Shown here: positions 44,130 to 52,871 of the stretch, one piece after another
How the letters are laid out: each line of letters opens with the position of its first letter
How positions within the stretch are numbered: the stretch's first letter is position 1
Position numbers and translations under genes: made by a program
Notes under the pieces: model-generated
Database searches by the model: none
Seen by the model: only the letters and a program-made list of their open reading frames with translations
What the model was told of the DNA's origin: nothing
Assembly: GCA_022340905.1 (NCBI GenBank)
Contig: JAJDNB010000044.1
Location: 1-54,906 of the forward strand
DNA length: 54,906 nucleotides
Origin: Deltaproteobacteria bacterium
GTDB taxonomy: Bacteria; Desulfobacterota; Syntrophobacteria; BM002
Direction of reading: 5' to 3'

Positions 44130-44456
44130 CTGCTCATCTCGTTCGCTACCGCAGTTTACCTTAACCTGTCAGGATTGTCACTACCGGCCCGGCATCCAGC
44201 ACCGGGCAGAGAGCATGAGGCATAGAGCGATAATTCAATGATCGGAGATCAGAAGTCAGACGGCAGCAAGTCAAATGGGAAATAAGAAAATTAGAGAATT
44301 AGGGAATTAGGTTAAACTGCAAGTGCTTAACGGTTTACCGTTTACCATTTACGACTTTTATGACTTCTGCGACTTCAACGGCTTTCCTTGAGCCTTGCGC
44401 CCTGCACCTTGTGCCACTCTGCATTCCGCAATCACTCGGCTCTAAACTCAGATGCC
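44130..44456. repeat. Repeat spacer between mla and pqi operons
   Basis: Contains GCATGAGGCATAGAGCG, CAGAAGTCAGACGGCAGC, AAAATTAGAGAATTAGGG, CGGTTTACCGTTTACC and CTTGAGCCTTGCGCCCTGC words. Positions 44263-44358 form an inverted near-identical copy of 51747-51843. Confidence 0.8.
44263..44358 (+). repeat. Long inverted dispersed repeat, copy 1
   Basis: About 96 nt that match the reverse complement of 51747-51843 nearly base for base, for example GCAAGTCAAATGGGAAAT, TTAGAGAATTAGG, AAACTGCAAGTG and GGTTTACCGTTTACCATTTA. The block joins at least four smaller words in the same order. Confidence 0.85.
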
Positions 44457-45404
44457 TCATTCTGGTGGTGCCTTTTGGGGAAATACTCCTCTTTTTTTCA
44501 CCTTGGCATTACGGTACTGGACGTAGGCGTTGCGAATGGCAACATAGGGATCAATGGCTGCTTCCTTCAGAGCCTCGTAATCCCCCAGGGTGAGGGATAC
44601 CTCATTGAATTTTTTGTATCCCTTCACCCCCCAGCTCAATAACATGGGCTGGACGTACCAGGTGACAGGGTCAAGGAAACTATCTCCAGCCCATCCCACC
44701 AATGAGCGGGCGGTGTAAGGACCCAATACCGGCACATTTAGAAATATACCGTGTCCCAACCCATAAACACCCAAAGTCTGTCCCAGGTCCTCGTCCTGCA
44801 TGGGGAGATTCAGTCCCCTAGAGGAGGGATCAAAAAGACCCCCGATGCCAAGGGTGCTGTTGACCACAAAGCGCGAAAGTTCTACTGCCGCACCGCCGAT
44901 GTTGCCCTGGAGAATAGAGTTAACGAAGCGGACGGGAAACAAAAGGTTAATAAAGAAATTGCGCACCCGGATGCGCAACTCTTCGGGAAAGACGTAATTG
45001 TAACCACGTGCCGCAGGTTTGAGCAACCAGAAGTAGAGCTTGTCATTGAAGTGAAATACAGCTCGATTAAAAGGCTCCAGGGGATCGGAGATGGTTACTA
45101 CCTCTTTCCCTCCTTCCTCAAGAAAATCCAACTCCTCATCAAACTTGAGGTCATCGTCCGATATCTCTTGTGGATTCTCTGCGTCCTGCCCTTCTTTTGC
45201 TTTTCCATGCGTGAGGTCCTCTGTTTGAGATGACCCCTGTTCCGGAGTAGTTTCCTCCGAGGCAGCTCGTGCCTGCTCAGAGTTAAGCTCGAGTTGTGAT
45301 GTAAGCAGTGGTGGTGCTGAAGAGGAGAGGGACAGAGTGGTGTTGTGCGCGCAGCCGAATGAAAAGAGGGCAATGCTCAGGAGCAGATACGAAAATGACT
45401 TCAT
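44457..45404 (-). CDS. mlaA: MlaA (VacJ) outer-membrane lipoprotein
   Basis: About 315 residues from the ATG of MKSFSYLLLSIALFSFGC, a lipoprotein signal ending in Cys. An in-frame GTG at 45461 and an ATG at 45419 are alternatives; none has a good ribosome-binding site. An acidic low-complexity linker (about 25-90) precedes the MlaA core: DPLEPFNRAVFHFNDKLYFW, LLFPVRFVNSILQGN, FVVNSTLGIGGLFDPSSRGL and EDLGQTLGVYGLG. MlaA is the outer-membrane ring that removes misplaced phospholipid from the outer leaflet. It directly follows mlaC, as in many non-enterobacterial mla operons. Confidence 0.92.
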   Translation of the reverse strand: MKSFSYLLLSIALFSFGCAHNTTLSLSSSAPPLLTSQLELNSEQARAASEETTPEQGSSQTEDLTHGKAKEGQDAENPQEISDDDLKFDEELDFLEEGGKEVVTISDPLEPFNRAVFHFNDKLYFWLLKPAARGYNYVFPEELRIRVRNFFINLLFPVRFVNSILQGNIGGAAVELSRFVVNSTLGIGGLFDPSSRGLNLPMQDEDLGQTLGVYGLGHGIFLNVPVLGPYTARSLVGWAGDSFLDPVTWYVQPMLLSWGVKGYKKFNEVSLTLGDYEALKEAAIDPYVAIRNAYVQYRNAKVKKRGVFPQKAPPE

Positions 45405-45462
45405 GAGATTAGAGCCCATAATTGGTTGAGATAATAATGTAAGCCCAGGTGGATTTTTCACC

Positions 45463-46059
45463 CTAAGATTTGCCAGTTTTTTCCCGCAGGATCTTCAGCA
45501 CTTCCTCGGGTGAATTGTTGGCTAAGATTTCTCTGAACTGGGTCCGATAGTTTTGGACCAGACTGATCCCCTCGACAATTACGTCGTACACTTTCCATTG
45601 TCCGTCTTTCAGGTACAGCCGGTAATTGATGGGGATCTCGGCGGATTTGGTTATGATTCTGGTGTGTACTTCGGCCTTATTTTCCGAAAGCATTATATCT
45701 CTATCAAAGACAACTTGCTCGTCGGTGTAAGCGAGGATCTTGTCCATGTAAGCCTTCTTCAGGATAGACCGGTAAAGGCTGACGAACTCCTTTTGCTGTT
45801 CTTTATTAAAATCTCGCCAACTGCGCCCCAGGGTAAGCTTAGAAAGAGCAACATAGTCAAACATTTCGTTGGCAATAGTCTCAATTTTCTCCTCTTTTAC
45901 CTTTTTGTCGGCCTCGCCCTGCAAGGCTGGATCTCGAAGGATGTCGAGTACTTCTTTTACATGTGCCTCGACAGTGTCGAGTGGTACACCCGCTTCCGCC
46001 TGCAACGGGGAAATCAGAAGGATTAAAATCATCATCCCTGGTAGCACTCTTCTCATCAT
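45463..46059 (-). CDS. mlaC: MlaC periplasmic phospholipid-binding protein
   Basis: 198 residues. The signal peptide (about 1-24) ends PLQAEA. FDYVALSKLTLGRSWRDFNK, FVSLYRSILKKAYMDKI and INYRLYLKDGQWKVYDVIVE followed by GISLVQNYRTQF are MlaC/Ttg2D landmarks. MlaC shuttles phospholipid between the MlaA ring and the MlaFEDB complex. It lies 6 nt after mlaD and is immediately followed by mlaA. Confidence 0.93.
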   Translation of the reverse strand: MMRRVLPGMMILILLISPLQAEAGVPLDTVEAHVKEVLDILRDPALQGEADKKVKEEKIETIANEMFDYVALSKLTLGRSWRDFNKEQQKEFVSLYRSILKKAYMDKILAYTDEQVVFDRDIMLSENKAEVHTRIITKSAEIPINYRLYLKDGQWKVYDVIVEGISLVQNYRTQFREILANNSPEEVLKILREKTGKS

Positions 46060-46065
46060 TCACCC

Positions 46066-46527
46066 CTACTTCTTCTTCTCAACATCTCCGAAAGCATATT
46101 TGCTAATAAGTTCCTGGATGTCCGTGGGCGAATTGGTTTCAATAATCGCTCCTCCCGGTTTCAATAGTACATCCGAGGCTCCCCCGGGATCAATGCTCAC
46201 GTACCTGTCGCCGATCAATCCCTCTGTTTTGATGGTGGCAATAGCGTCATCGTAAATCTTGATGCCTTTCTTGATTCTGAATTCCACCACCGCCAGCTGA
46301 TTTTTTTGATCCATGGTAAGGTTTCCCACCCGCCCAATGTCAATGCCGAGCATTTCCACTGAACTGCCATCTCTGAGACCTTGCACCGAGGTGAAACGGG
46401 CAAAAAGCGGGTAGGTGTCCTCGCCGAGAAACCCTATGTTGCCGAGTTTTACGGTCATGTATCCTATGCATAGCAGTCCGATAACCACGAAAATGCCCAC
46501 GGTTGTCTCCATAGCATACTTTTTCAT
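46066..46527 (-). CDS. mlaD: MlaD, MCE-domain protein of the Mla transporter
   Basis: 153 residues. An N-terminal membrane helix (METTVGIFVVIGLLCIGYMT) precedes one MCE domain with VQGLRDGSSVEMLGIDIGRV and TEGLIGDRYVSIDPGG, then a short helix. This is the standard single-domain MlaD that forms the periplasmic hexamer on MlaE. It lies between mlaE (105 nt upstream) and mlaC. Confidence 0.93.
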   Translation of the reverse strand: MKKYAMETTVGIFVVIGLLCIGYMTVKLGNIGFLGEDTYPLFARFTSVQGLRDGSSVEMLGIDIGRVGNLTMDQKNQLAVVEFRIKKGIKIYDDAIATIKTEGLIGDRYVSIDPGGASDVLLKPGGAIIETNSPTDIQELISKYAFGDVEKKK

Positions 46528-46632
46528 TGGTTTTCCACCTCGACTTTCAGCGGACAGAGTGCCGTTTACTCTTGGTAAGACCTGGCAAGCTCTATTGTAG
46601 ATTGTAATCTAGTTTGGTCTTCAATCTCTCCT

Positions 46633-47586
46633 TCAAATGAGAAAAGAGGTCACAACGTAGTCCGCGACAAGGATAAGCACGCACGAGAGCACCACGGCTG
46701 AGGTGGTGGAGAGACTGACACCTTTCGCACCGTAACTATCTGTGCGCATGTGCGTGAAATAGCCCTGGTAACAGCAGACCACCGTAACTATTACGGCGAA
46801 AACGAGTGCCTTGATAAACCCATCGGTTATATCCTTCATCTCTACACTGGACTGAACTCGATGGAAATAAGTACCGGCATTCACCCCCAAGAGCACACAG
46901 CCGGAGAGAAACCCCCCAAGAATGCCAATAAGGTCGAAAATCGCGGTGAGCAGGGGAAAGCTGATGATCGAAGCGGCAATCCTGGGGCTTATCAAGAATC
47001 TGAGCGGATCGATACGCATGGTATCCAGGGCGTCGATCTGCTCGGAAATACGTTGGATGCCGATCTCCGCGGTCATAGCGGAACCTGCCCGGGCGGTAAT
47101 CATCATGGCCGTGAGCACAGGTCCCAGTTCCCTAATGAGGGATAGGGCCACTAAAGTACCCAGGGCTCCTTCGGCACCGAATTTCACCAGGGCATGGTAT
47201 GACTGAAGCCCCAGTACCATGCCGGTGAAAAAACCCACCAAAACTATAATGGTTACGGACCTGGCGCCGATATAGTAGACTTGTAGGACTATTCCGGGAA
47301 TCTGCCTCACACGAAATATCATTACAAAGGCTTTGGCAAGGAAGATGGCTGCAGCGCCGAGATTGTCAACCAAGCCCAGTGTTTTCCTGCCGAGAATGGC
47401 GAAAGGCCAGGTCAACACCATGCTCGGGTGGCGGTCTGGCTTATCTGTTTCCAGATTCTGACTGCTTGAGTCCACTGGCTCAATTTTCTGATTATCTGTT
47501 TGCACTTCTGCCTTCTCAGTCAGGTTGCAGGTCGAATGTCTAAACAAAGTCTTGAAATTGGCAGGGGAGCCAAGAAGAAAAACCAA
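46633..47586 (-). CDS. mlaE: MlaE permease of the Mla phospholipid transporter
   Basis: Up to 317 residues. The MlaE core (about 56-317) has VYYIGARSVTIIVLVGFFTG, GAEGALGTLVALSLIRELGP, MMITARAGSAMTAEIG and IDALDTMRIDPLRFLISPR, all family hallmarks, with five or six membrane helices. The open frame has a 55-residue polar N-terminal extension starting at a TTG; the ATG at 47421 gives a 262-aa protein of normal length but lacks a ribosome-binding site, so the true start is uncertain. No MlaF gene lies in this operon; the nearest intact one is the GGDEF fusion in the adjacent pqi operon. Confidence 0.9.
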   Translation of the reverse strand: MVFLLGSPANFKTLFRHSTCNLTEKAEVQTDNQKIEPVDSSSQNLETDKPDRHPSMVLTWPFAILGRKTLGLVDNLGAAAIFLAKAFVMIFRVRQIPGIVLQVYYIGARSVTIIVLVGFFTGMVLGLQSYHALVKFGAEGALGTLVALSLIRELGPVLTAMMITARAGSAMTAEIGIQRISEQIDALDTMRIDPLRFLISPRIAASIISFPLLTAIFDLIGILGGFLSGCVLLGVNAGTYFHRVQSSVEMKDITDGFIKALVFAVIVTVVCCYQGYFTHMRTDSYGAKGVSLSTTSAVVLSCVLILVADYVVTSFLI

Positions 47587-48090
47587 TCAAGTATACCCTA
47601 AATCCGTAAATACTGAAAGTTTTCCCTAACAGACTCAGCAATTTTAGCGTTCAGATACTGGATTCTCAATCAAGGAGCCAGCCGTTAGGAGCCACTGATT
47701 TTGGCATAGAGCCAAGTGATTTCGGATTTCGGAATGCGCCCGCCCGCCTCGCCTGAGCGAACTGGCTCGCGATGGCGGGCAGGGAGTGCGGAATGTGGAT
47801 TTGGAAATTCGAGAGTTAGTAATTCGTAGAATTCGTAGAAATCGTCAGCGTCGTCAATTCGTCGATTGGTCAATTGGGAAATTAGGCAAATCTTTAATTC
47901 GTCATCGAGGCTATTCATAACCATCTGACTATTTGACAAATTGACGATTTGACTTGCTGTCCTCTGTCTTCTGTCGTCCGTCGTCTGCATTCTCTCGTCT
48001 GCCCGCTATCCTCTCACTCTAGAATTGACTTTTGTCTCAAAACAGATAGAGTCGAACGAAACTTTTTAGCTTAAGCAGGAGATTGAAACC
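47587..48090. repeat. Mosaic repeat spacer between mlaE and pgk
   Basis: In order: GGCATAGAGCCAAGTG, TTTCGGATTTCGGAATGCG, an inserted CCCGCCTCGCCTGAGCG / GATGGCGGGCAGG block, TGCGGAATGTGGATTTGG, ATTCGTAGAATTCGTAGAAA, GATTGGTCAATTGGGAAATT, TGACTATTTGACAAATTGAC and CTGTCTTCTGTCGTCCGTCG. No gene is seen. The final ~60 nt are unique and should hold the pgk promoter. Confidence 0.75.
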
Positions 48091-49272
48091 ATGGTTCAAG
48101 ACATCAAAGTAATCGATCAGCTAGACCTTGCAGGCGAGCGGGTTTTTATTCGAGTGGATTTCAACGTGCCCTTGGCTGATGGCCGGGTTGCAGACCGGAC
48201 CCGGATCGAAGCGGCATTACCAACTATTCGCTATGCTCTCAAAGAGGGCGCCAAAGTCATTTTGGCTTCACACCTCGGTCGCCCAAAGGGCGAGAGAAAA
48301 CCTGAGTTGAGCCTGAAACCGGTAAGTTCGGCTTTGGCGGAATTGCTCGGAGTGGAGGTAAAGATGGCGCCGGATTGTGTGGGACCCGAGGTAGAAAGTA
48401 TCGTTGCCGAGATCAAGCCCGGTGAGGTGGTGCTCCTGGAGAACCTCCGTTTTCACCAAGAAGAAACTGAAAATGAAGAAAACTTTGCCAAAGGCTTGGC
48501 AAAACTAGCGGATGTCTATGTGAACGATGCTTTCGGTGCCGCACACAGGGCGCACGCATCAACGGTTGGTATGGCAAAGTTCGTCACCGAGCGCGCAGCG
48601 GGCTTTCTGCTGCAACGTGAGTGCGACTATTTGGGCAAAATTTTGGCAAATCCCGAGCGCCCGTTTGTGGCGATTCTTGGCGGCGCAAAGGTCTCCGACA
48701 AAATCCAGGTCATCCGCAGCCTGCTGCAGCTGGTTGACGCCTTGCTCATCGGTGGCGCCATGGCCTACACTTTTCTTCGAGCCCAGGGCCATCAGACGGG
48801 GAAATCACTGGTGGAAGAAGGCCAACTTTCTCTGGCTGCCGAACTGCTACAAGTTGCCGAGGATCGAGGGGTGACCATGCTTTTGCCCACCGATCATGTA
48901 GTGGCAGACAAACCGGAGGAGGGCAGCCAGGCGAAAATTGTCAAAGGCGAGATCCCTGAAGGAAAGATGGGCCTTGATGTAGGCCCGGAAACTATTACCA
49001 AATACGAGGGTGAGATCGCTCGCGCCCGCACTGTTTTTTGGAATGGACCATTGGGACTTTTTGAAATAAAGCCCTTTGATAGAGGCACCATGGCCATAGC
49101 GGTTGCCTTGGCCAAAAGTAAAGCCCTTACGGTAGTGGGCGGAGGCGACTCGGTGGCAGCGGTAAAAGGTTCAGGGCAGGCCGAAGCTATCTCCCACATT
49201 TCAACCGGTGGCGGGGCTTCATTGGAGTTCTTGGAAGGGAAAACCCTCCCTGGGATCGCTGCCCTGGTCTAG
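48091..49272 (+). CDS. pgk: Phosphoglycerate kinase
   Basis: 393 residues. It interconverts 1,3-bisphosphoglycerate/ADP and 3-phosphoglycerate/[23 protein letters not shown] (substrate site), [44 protein letters not shown] and [15 protein letters not shown] (nucleotide site) are all intact. AGGAGATTGAAACC precedes the ATG. It stands alone, without gap or tpiA next to it, bounded by repeat-rich spacers. Together with glpX and the aldolase it covers part of glycolysis/gluconeogenesis encoded in this window. Confidence 0.97.
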   Translation: MVQDIKVIDQLDLAGERVFIRVDFNVPLADGRVADRTRIEAALPTIRYALKEGAKVILASHLGRPKGERKPELSLKPVSSALAELLGVEVKMAPDCVGPEVESIVAEIKPGEVVLLENLRFHQEETENEENFAKGLAKLADVYVNDAFGAAHRAHASTVGMAKFVTERAAGFLLQRECDYLGKILANPERPFVAILGGAKVSDKIQVIRSLLQLVDALLIGGAMAYTFLRAQGHQTGKSLVEEGQLSLAAELLQVAEDRGVTMLLPTDHVVADKPEEGSQAKIVKGEIPEGKMGLDVGPETITKYEGEIARARTVFWNGPLGLFEIKPFDRGTMAIAVALAKSKALTVVGGGDSVAAVKGSGQAEAISHISTGGGASLEFLEGKTLPGIAALV

Positions 49273-49426
49273 GCAGAGAGCATAGGGCGCAAGGTGCAAG
49301 GTTCAAGGGAAAACGTAGAAATTGTAGAATCCTTCCCTGCAGCTCTTTTGAACAGATCATCCGTATAACAAATAACGAATAACTGATAACGACGCTGCCT
49401 GCTGTCAGTTGTCAGCTGCAAGCTGG
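49273..49426. repeat. Mosaic repeat between pgk and djlA-like gene
   Basis: GCATAGGGCGCAAGG, GTAGAAATTGTAGAATCC, GCAGCTCTTTTGAACAGATC, CCGTATAACAAATAACGAAT and CTGTCAGTTGTCAGCTGC follow in the same order as at 29547-29705 and 50326-50465. Confidence 0.75.
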
Positions 49427-50170
49427 TTAGAGGTTTCGTTCTTGTTTGACTGCATCATATGCTTCCTGAATCTCACGGAATTTGTCGTTGGCGAACTTGA
49501 TGAACTCTTCCGGCAATCCTTTGGAAGCTATTTTGTCGGGATGATATTCCTTCACCAGTTTTCTGTACTGTCTCTTTATCTCATCATCGGATGCCCCACT
49601 GGTGGTTCCTAAAATTGCGTAGTACTTTTCGGAGTCAGGGGCATACCTGGACTTGAGTTCAGCGTATTTTTGCTCAGTGAAATTGAATATTCTGGCAGCA
49701 GAATGTATAAGTTTCTCTTCGCTCTTGCTCAGGCTGCCGTCGGCCACAGAAAGCCTGAGTAACATATCTATCATCAAATCCAGAAACCGAGGCTGGCTGT
49801 GGAACTGATTATAGAATTGGCGAGCAAAATCCTCAAAAGCCATGGGAGAGTTGAATGCTGTTTCAAAGATCTCCACGGCAAATCGCTTACTCTCAGGAGT
49901 GAGATTTAGCTCATGGGCCATAAAATCTTCAAGGGCACGTATTTCTTCCTTTGAAATGCGACCGTCCGCGCTAGCGACTTTTGCCAGCATTGAAAATGTG
50001 GCAACGAAGAAGGTCATTTGGGCTTCTTCGTGATATGAGAGGCGGGCTCTAGAGTATTGTTCGTTGCTTGCATCGAAGGTGTGACCGAGGGCAGCTCCAG
50101 CAATTGCCCCGAGGGGACCTCCCAGGGCAAATCCCAATGTGCCTCCAACAATCTTTCCTAACCATCCCAT
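49427..50170 (-). CDS. DjlA-like membrane co-chaperone (TerB plus J domain)
   Basis: 247 residues. A Gly/Ala-rich N-terminal hydrophobic stretch ([20 protein letters not shown]) resembles the membrane segment of DjlA. A TerB-like helical domain (about 50-165) has [20 protein letters not shown] and [20 protein letters not shown], two D-G acidic repeats. The J-domain (about 188-245) has [20 protein letters not shown] and an intact HPD in KEYHPDKIA, so it can stimulate DnaK at the membrane. GATGAGGAG precedes the ATG. It is a single gene between repeat spacers. Confidence 0.9.
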   Translation of the reverse strand: MGWLGKIVGGTLGFALGGPLGAIAGAALGHTFDASNEQYSRARLSYHEEAQMTFFVATFSMLAKVASADGRISKEEIRALEDFMAHELNLTPESKRFAVEIFETAFNSPMAFEDFARQFYNQFHSQPRFLDLMIDMLLRLSVADGSLSKSEEKLIHSAARIFNFTEQKYAELKSRYAPDSEKYYAILGTTSGASDDEIKRQYRKLVKEYHPDKIASKGLPEEFIKFANDKFREIQEAYDAVKQERNL

Positions 50171-50718
50171 ATACTGTTACTCCTCATCTACGGAATAAAA
50201 GAAATCTCATAATCGAGTCAATCTGTCAGGAAGTTTACTCGCTGTCAAGCCATTCAATTCTAAGAACCTTGTCCTTCCCCGCATGGCGGAATGCTAGATG
50301 GACAGGTCAGATTGCACAGCCCCAAGTGATTTCGCAATGCGGATTTCCGAATGCGGATTTGGAAATTAGAGAATTAGTTCATTCCTAGAAATCGTAGAAT
50401 CTTTCGCTCCAGCTCTTAGAAACAGATCACCCGTATAACAAATAACTAATAACGGATAACGGCATTGACCTCCGACCTCTGTCATCTGTCGTCCGTCCTC
50501 TGTCGTCCGTCGCGTGTCTCCTGGCACAGAATCTGCAAAACAACCAGAAGATAGCAATAATCTCTGGCAGAGGCTCTATTTGCTCGACAAAAGGGTTTTA
50601 TTGGCCTCTGTTAGATGCACAATTGTGCATCTCGTCATTACAAAACAGACAGGTCAGCACACTGTGGGGTGGCAGGACCATACTCAGGCTTGTCCAAAAA
50701 GCCAGGGGGAGGAATCAA
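50171..50718. repeat. Mosaic repeat cassette upstream of LysM gene
   Basis: Positions about 50326-50515 hold the complete ordered set: AATGCGGATTTCCGAATGCG, AATTAGAGAATTAG, TAGAAATCGTAGAATC, CAGCTCTTAGAAACAGATCA, CCGTATAACAAATAACTAAT, TTGACCTCCGACCTCTG and CGTCCGTCCTCTGTCGTCCG. The remainder is unique. No gene is supported. Confidence 0.8.
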
Positions 50719-51213
50719 ATGAGATGCTATAGATTTGGGGCCAAGGCCAGGTGGCTGTTACTGGTAGCCCTCCTTTGGGCGTTCAGTAGTTGCACCATGT
50801 TTAAGAAGAATCCTCAGGCCACGGACAAATCCATGGAGACCAGGAAAGTAACCTCGGTTGGGGAGACATGGGACTCGAATGGAAATTTACCTTATTTCCA
50901 CCAGGTTCAGTGGGAAGGTGAAACACTCTCGATCATCGCGAAATGGTACACTGGTAATTCGAAAAATTGGAAAAAGCTTGCAAAGGCTAATCCTTGGGTG
51001 GAGCCCAACAACATGTTTGCCGGTCTGAAAGTGAAAATTCCACGGCAACTGCTGAGAAACAAGAAAAAGATGCCCCGGGAGTTTGTTCTCTCTTCTGCGT
51101 CGAAAAACAAGGACACTTCCAAGACGATAGAAGTCAGTGAAAAAGAGGCTGGCGGGTCTTCGACTGGGGCAGGGACAGCAAAGGGCGCATACATGCAATA
51201 TGTAGGGCCTTAG
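50719..51213 (+). CDS. LysM-domain lipoprotein
   Basis: 164 residues from the ATG behind GGGGGAGGAATCAA; the frame is open further upstream but lacks such a site. A basic N-terminus and hydrophobic stretch end at a lipobox-like FSSC (Cys about 22), so it is probably a lipoprotein. One LysM domain (about 63-112) has FHQVQWEGETLSIIAKWYTG and NMFAGLKVKIPRQLL, which should bind peptidoglycan glycan. The C-terminus is Lys/Ser-rich and disordered. It is followed by a strong bidirectional terminator shared with two tRNA genes on the other strand. Confidence 0.85.
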   Translation: MRCYRFGAKARWLLLVALLWAFSSCTMFKKNPQATDKSMETRKVTSVGETWDSNGNLPYFHQVQWEGETLSIIAKWYTGNSKNWKKLAKANPWVEPNNMFAGLKVKIPRQLLRNKKKMPREFVLSSASKNKDTSKTIEVSEKEAGGSSTGAGTAKGAYMQYVGP

Positions 51214-51223
51214 CCCTATTATA

Positions 51224-51264
51224 AAACAGGGGATTTAGAGGCCGTCCCTAAATCCCCTGTTTTT
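51224..51264. terminator. Bidirectional rho-independent terminator
   Basis: ACAGGGGATTTAG and CTAAATCCCCTGT form a 13-bp stem, with A-rich sequence on the left and TTTTT on the right. It serves the LysM gene on the plus strand and could end the tRNA transcript on the minus strand. Confidence 0.85.
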
Positions 51265-51273
51265 GAAATCTCT

Positions 51274-51350
<77 letters not shown>

Positions 51351-51379
51351 AATAATGGATAGACAGGTGGTTAAAAAAG

Positions 51380-51457
51380 TGGCGCGCCCGGCAGGATTCG
51401 AACCTGCGACCTGCGGATTCGAAGTCCGACGCTCTATCCGGGCTGAGCTACGGGCGC
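51380..51457 (-). tRNA. tRNA-Arg (TCG)
   Basis: On the minus strand the acceptor GCGCCCG pairs with CGGGCGC, and the D-arm is TAGCTCAGCCCGGATAGAGC. Loop CTTCGAA gives anticodon TCG, the T-arm has GGTTCGAATCC, the discriminator is G and CCA is encoded. It lies 29 nt upstream of tRNA-Lys, probably in one transcript. It reads CGA. Confidence 0.94.
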
Positions 51458-52091
51458 ACGAGGTAAGAACAGGTTTGCTTATAGGAAATCGGCCATTAAT
51501 TGTCAAGGGTTTATCGAAAACCGCATAGGGCACTTTTCAGCTGGCAGTTGACAGCCGGCAGCGGGCAGAATCCATAATCCTGGTTTCAGTGTTCAGGTTT
51601 CAGCTATGAGTATTCAGGGTTCCAGTTTAGCCATTATGTTTTTTCCCCTGACACCTGACACCCGAAACCTGAAACCTTGAGATTTGGGATTTTCTCCTTG
51701 GGATTGCGGATTGCGGATTTGGAAATTCGAGAGTTAGCAATTCGTCAAAGTCGTAAATGGTAAACGGTAAACCGTTAACCACTTGCAGTTTAAACCAATT
51801 TCCTAATTCTCTAATTTTCTAATTTCCCATTTGACTTGCTGTCTTCTGTCCTCTGACCTCTAAGCCCCGTCTCGCTTTTATCGGACACACCCAGCCTTTA
51901 ATGTTTACCGTTCACCGCTTACTGCTCACCATTTACTATTACGTCCTGCTTGACTGTAATACCCCCTTTTGTTAGGTTTCTCCGTACTCGTCTGTGCACG
52001 CTAAAGATGCGTCTTATTAGAGAAAATGAGATGAGTAAGAAAGACAAAAAATGGTGATTTACACATTGCCGAAGCTACGAGGAGGAGTCTT
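51458..52091. repeat. Long repeat spacer upstream of the PfpI gene
   Basis: Contains CAGTTGACAGCCGGCAGCGG, GTTTCAGTGTTCAGGTTTCA, GGATTGCGGATTGCGGATTT, GGTAAACGGTAAACCGTTAA, TCCTAATTCTCTAATTTTCT and TCCTCTGACCTC words. It includes copy 2 of the long inverted repeat (51747-51843). The last 150 nt are unique. No gene is seen. Confidence 0.75.
51747..51843 (-). repeat. Long inverted dispersed repeat, copy 2
   Basis: Reverse-complement copy of 44263-44358 with only scattered differences over about 96 nt, 7.4 kb away. Together the two copies could allow inversion of the segment carrying the mla operon, pgk and the tRNAs. Confidence 0.85.
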
Positions 52092-52610
52092 ATGAAGCTT
52101 CAAGGGAAGAAGATAATCGTACTGGTAGAGGACCTCTACCAGGAACTTGAGGTATGGTACCCTTTGCTAAGGATGAGAGAGGAGGGCGCTGCAGTCACGA
52201 CGGTCGGCACTGAGGCCGGGGCAACCTACAAAAGTAAGACCGGTTATCCGGTCACGTCTGATGCGGCTTCCAGAGACATCAATGTTGGCGAGTATGATGG
52301 AATAATTATCCCTGGCGGATATGCTCCGGATCTTATGCGCAGGCATGAGGCAACGGTCAAGCTGGTTCGAGAAAGCTTTGAGCAAGGGAAAGTTGTTGCC
52401 GCTATTTGTCACGCCGGCTGGATGCTGACCTCAGCAGATATCGTCAACGGTAAGAGATTAACCGGATTTTTTGCCATTCGTGATGATCTGGTTCATGCCG
52501 GGGCTCAGTATGAAGATGCGGAAGTGGTCGTAGATGGTAACTTGATCACCTCCAGAAAGCCCGACGACCTGCCCGCTTTTTGTCGTGAAATCATCCGGGC
52601 TCTGAGGTGA
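52092..52610 (+). CDS. DJ-1/PfpI-family protein
   Basis: 172 residues. IIVLVEDLYQELEVWYPLLR gives the conserved Glu near the N-terminus, IIIPGGYAPDLMRRH the oxyanion region, and AAICHAGWML the nucleophilic elbow with Cys106-His107. This is the YhbO/PfpI subgroup, variously described as stress proteins, glyoxalase/deglycase-like enzymes or peptidases; the exact reaction is disputed. GGAGGAG precedes the ATG. Single gene. Confidence 0.9.
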   Translation: MKLQGKKIIVLVEDLYQELEVWYPLLRMREEGAAVTTVGTEAGATYKSKTGYPVTSDAASRDINVGEYDGIIIPGGYAPDLMRRHEATVKLVRESFEQGKVVAAICHAGWMLTSADIVNGKRLTGFFAIRDDLVHAGAQYEDAEVVVDGNLITSRKPDDLPAFCREIIRALR

Positions 52611-52871
52611 GGGTTAGTTGTCCGTGGTTGGACTTTGGCGGGTTTTTGGGGTCAGAGTTAAGGATCTAGGACTGTTGAGCCGGCGCCTGTTGTCAAGAGA
52701 AATGTAGAGTGTGAGGCACGGGTTGTGCATAAAATATCTCCTTTCGACAACAGCTTTGAGATAGAAGGGGGAGTTGTGAGTGCTCCCTGGTGAGAGCACA
52801 GCGAACTCATGTGCCAGAAATAACCCCAGTTGCTGCGCGCTGAGGGTTCTGCGCGCCTTGTTAGGATAGAC

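Noticed and set aside
48091..49272. Fused or truncated pgk
   Set aside because: Length and all motifs are normal for a single-domain-pair phosphoglycerate kinase.
51700..51950. CRISPR array
   Set aside because: Repeat words are short, degenerate and irregularly spaced, without equal-length unique spacers or cas genes.
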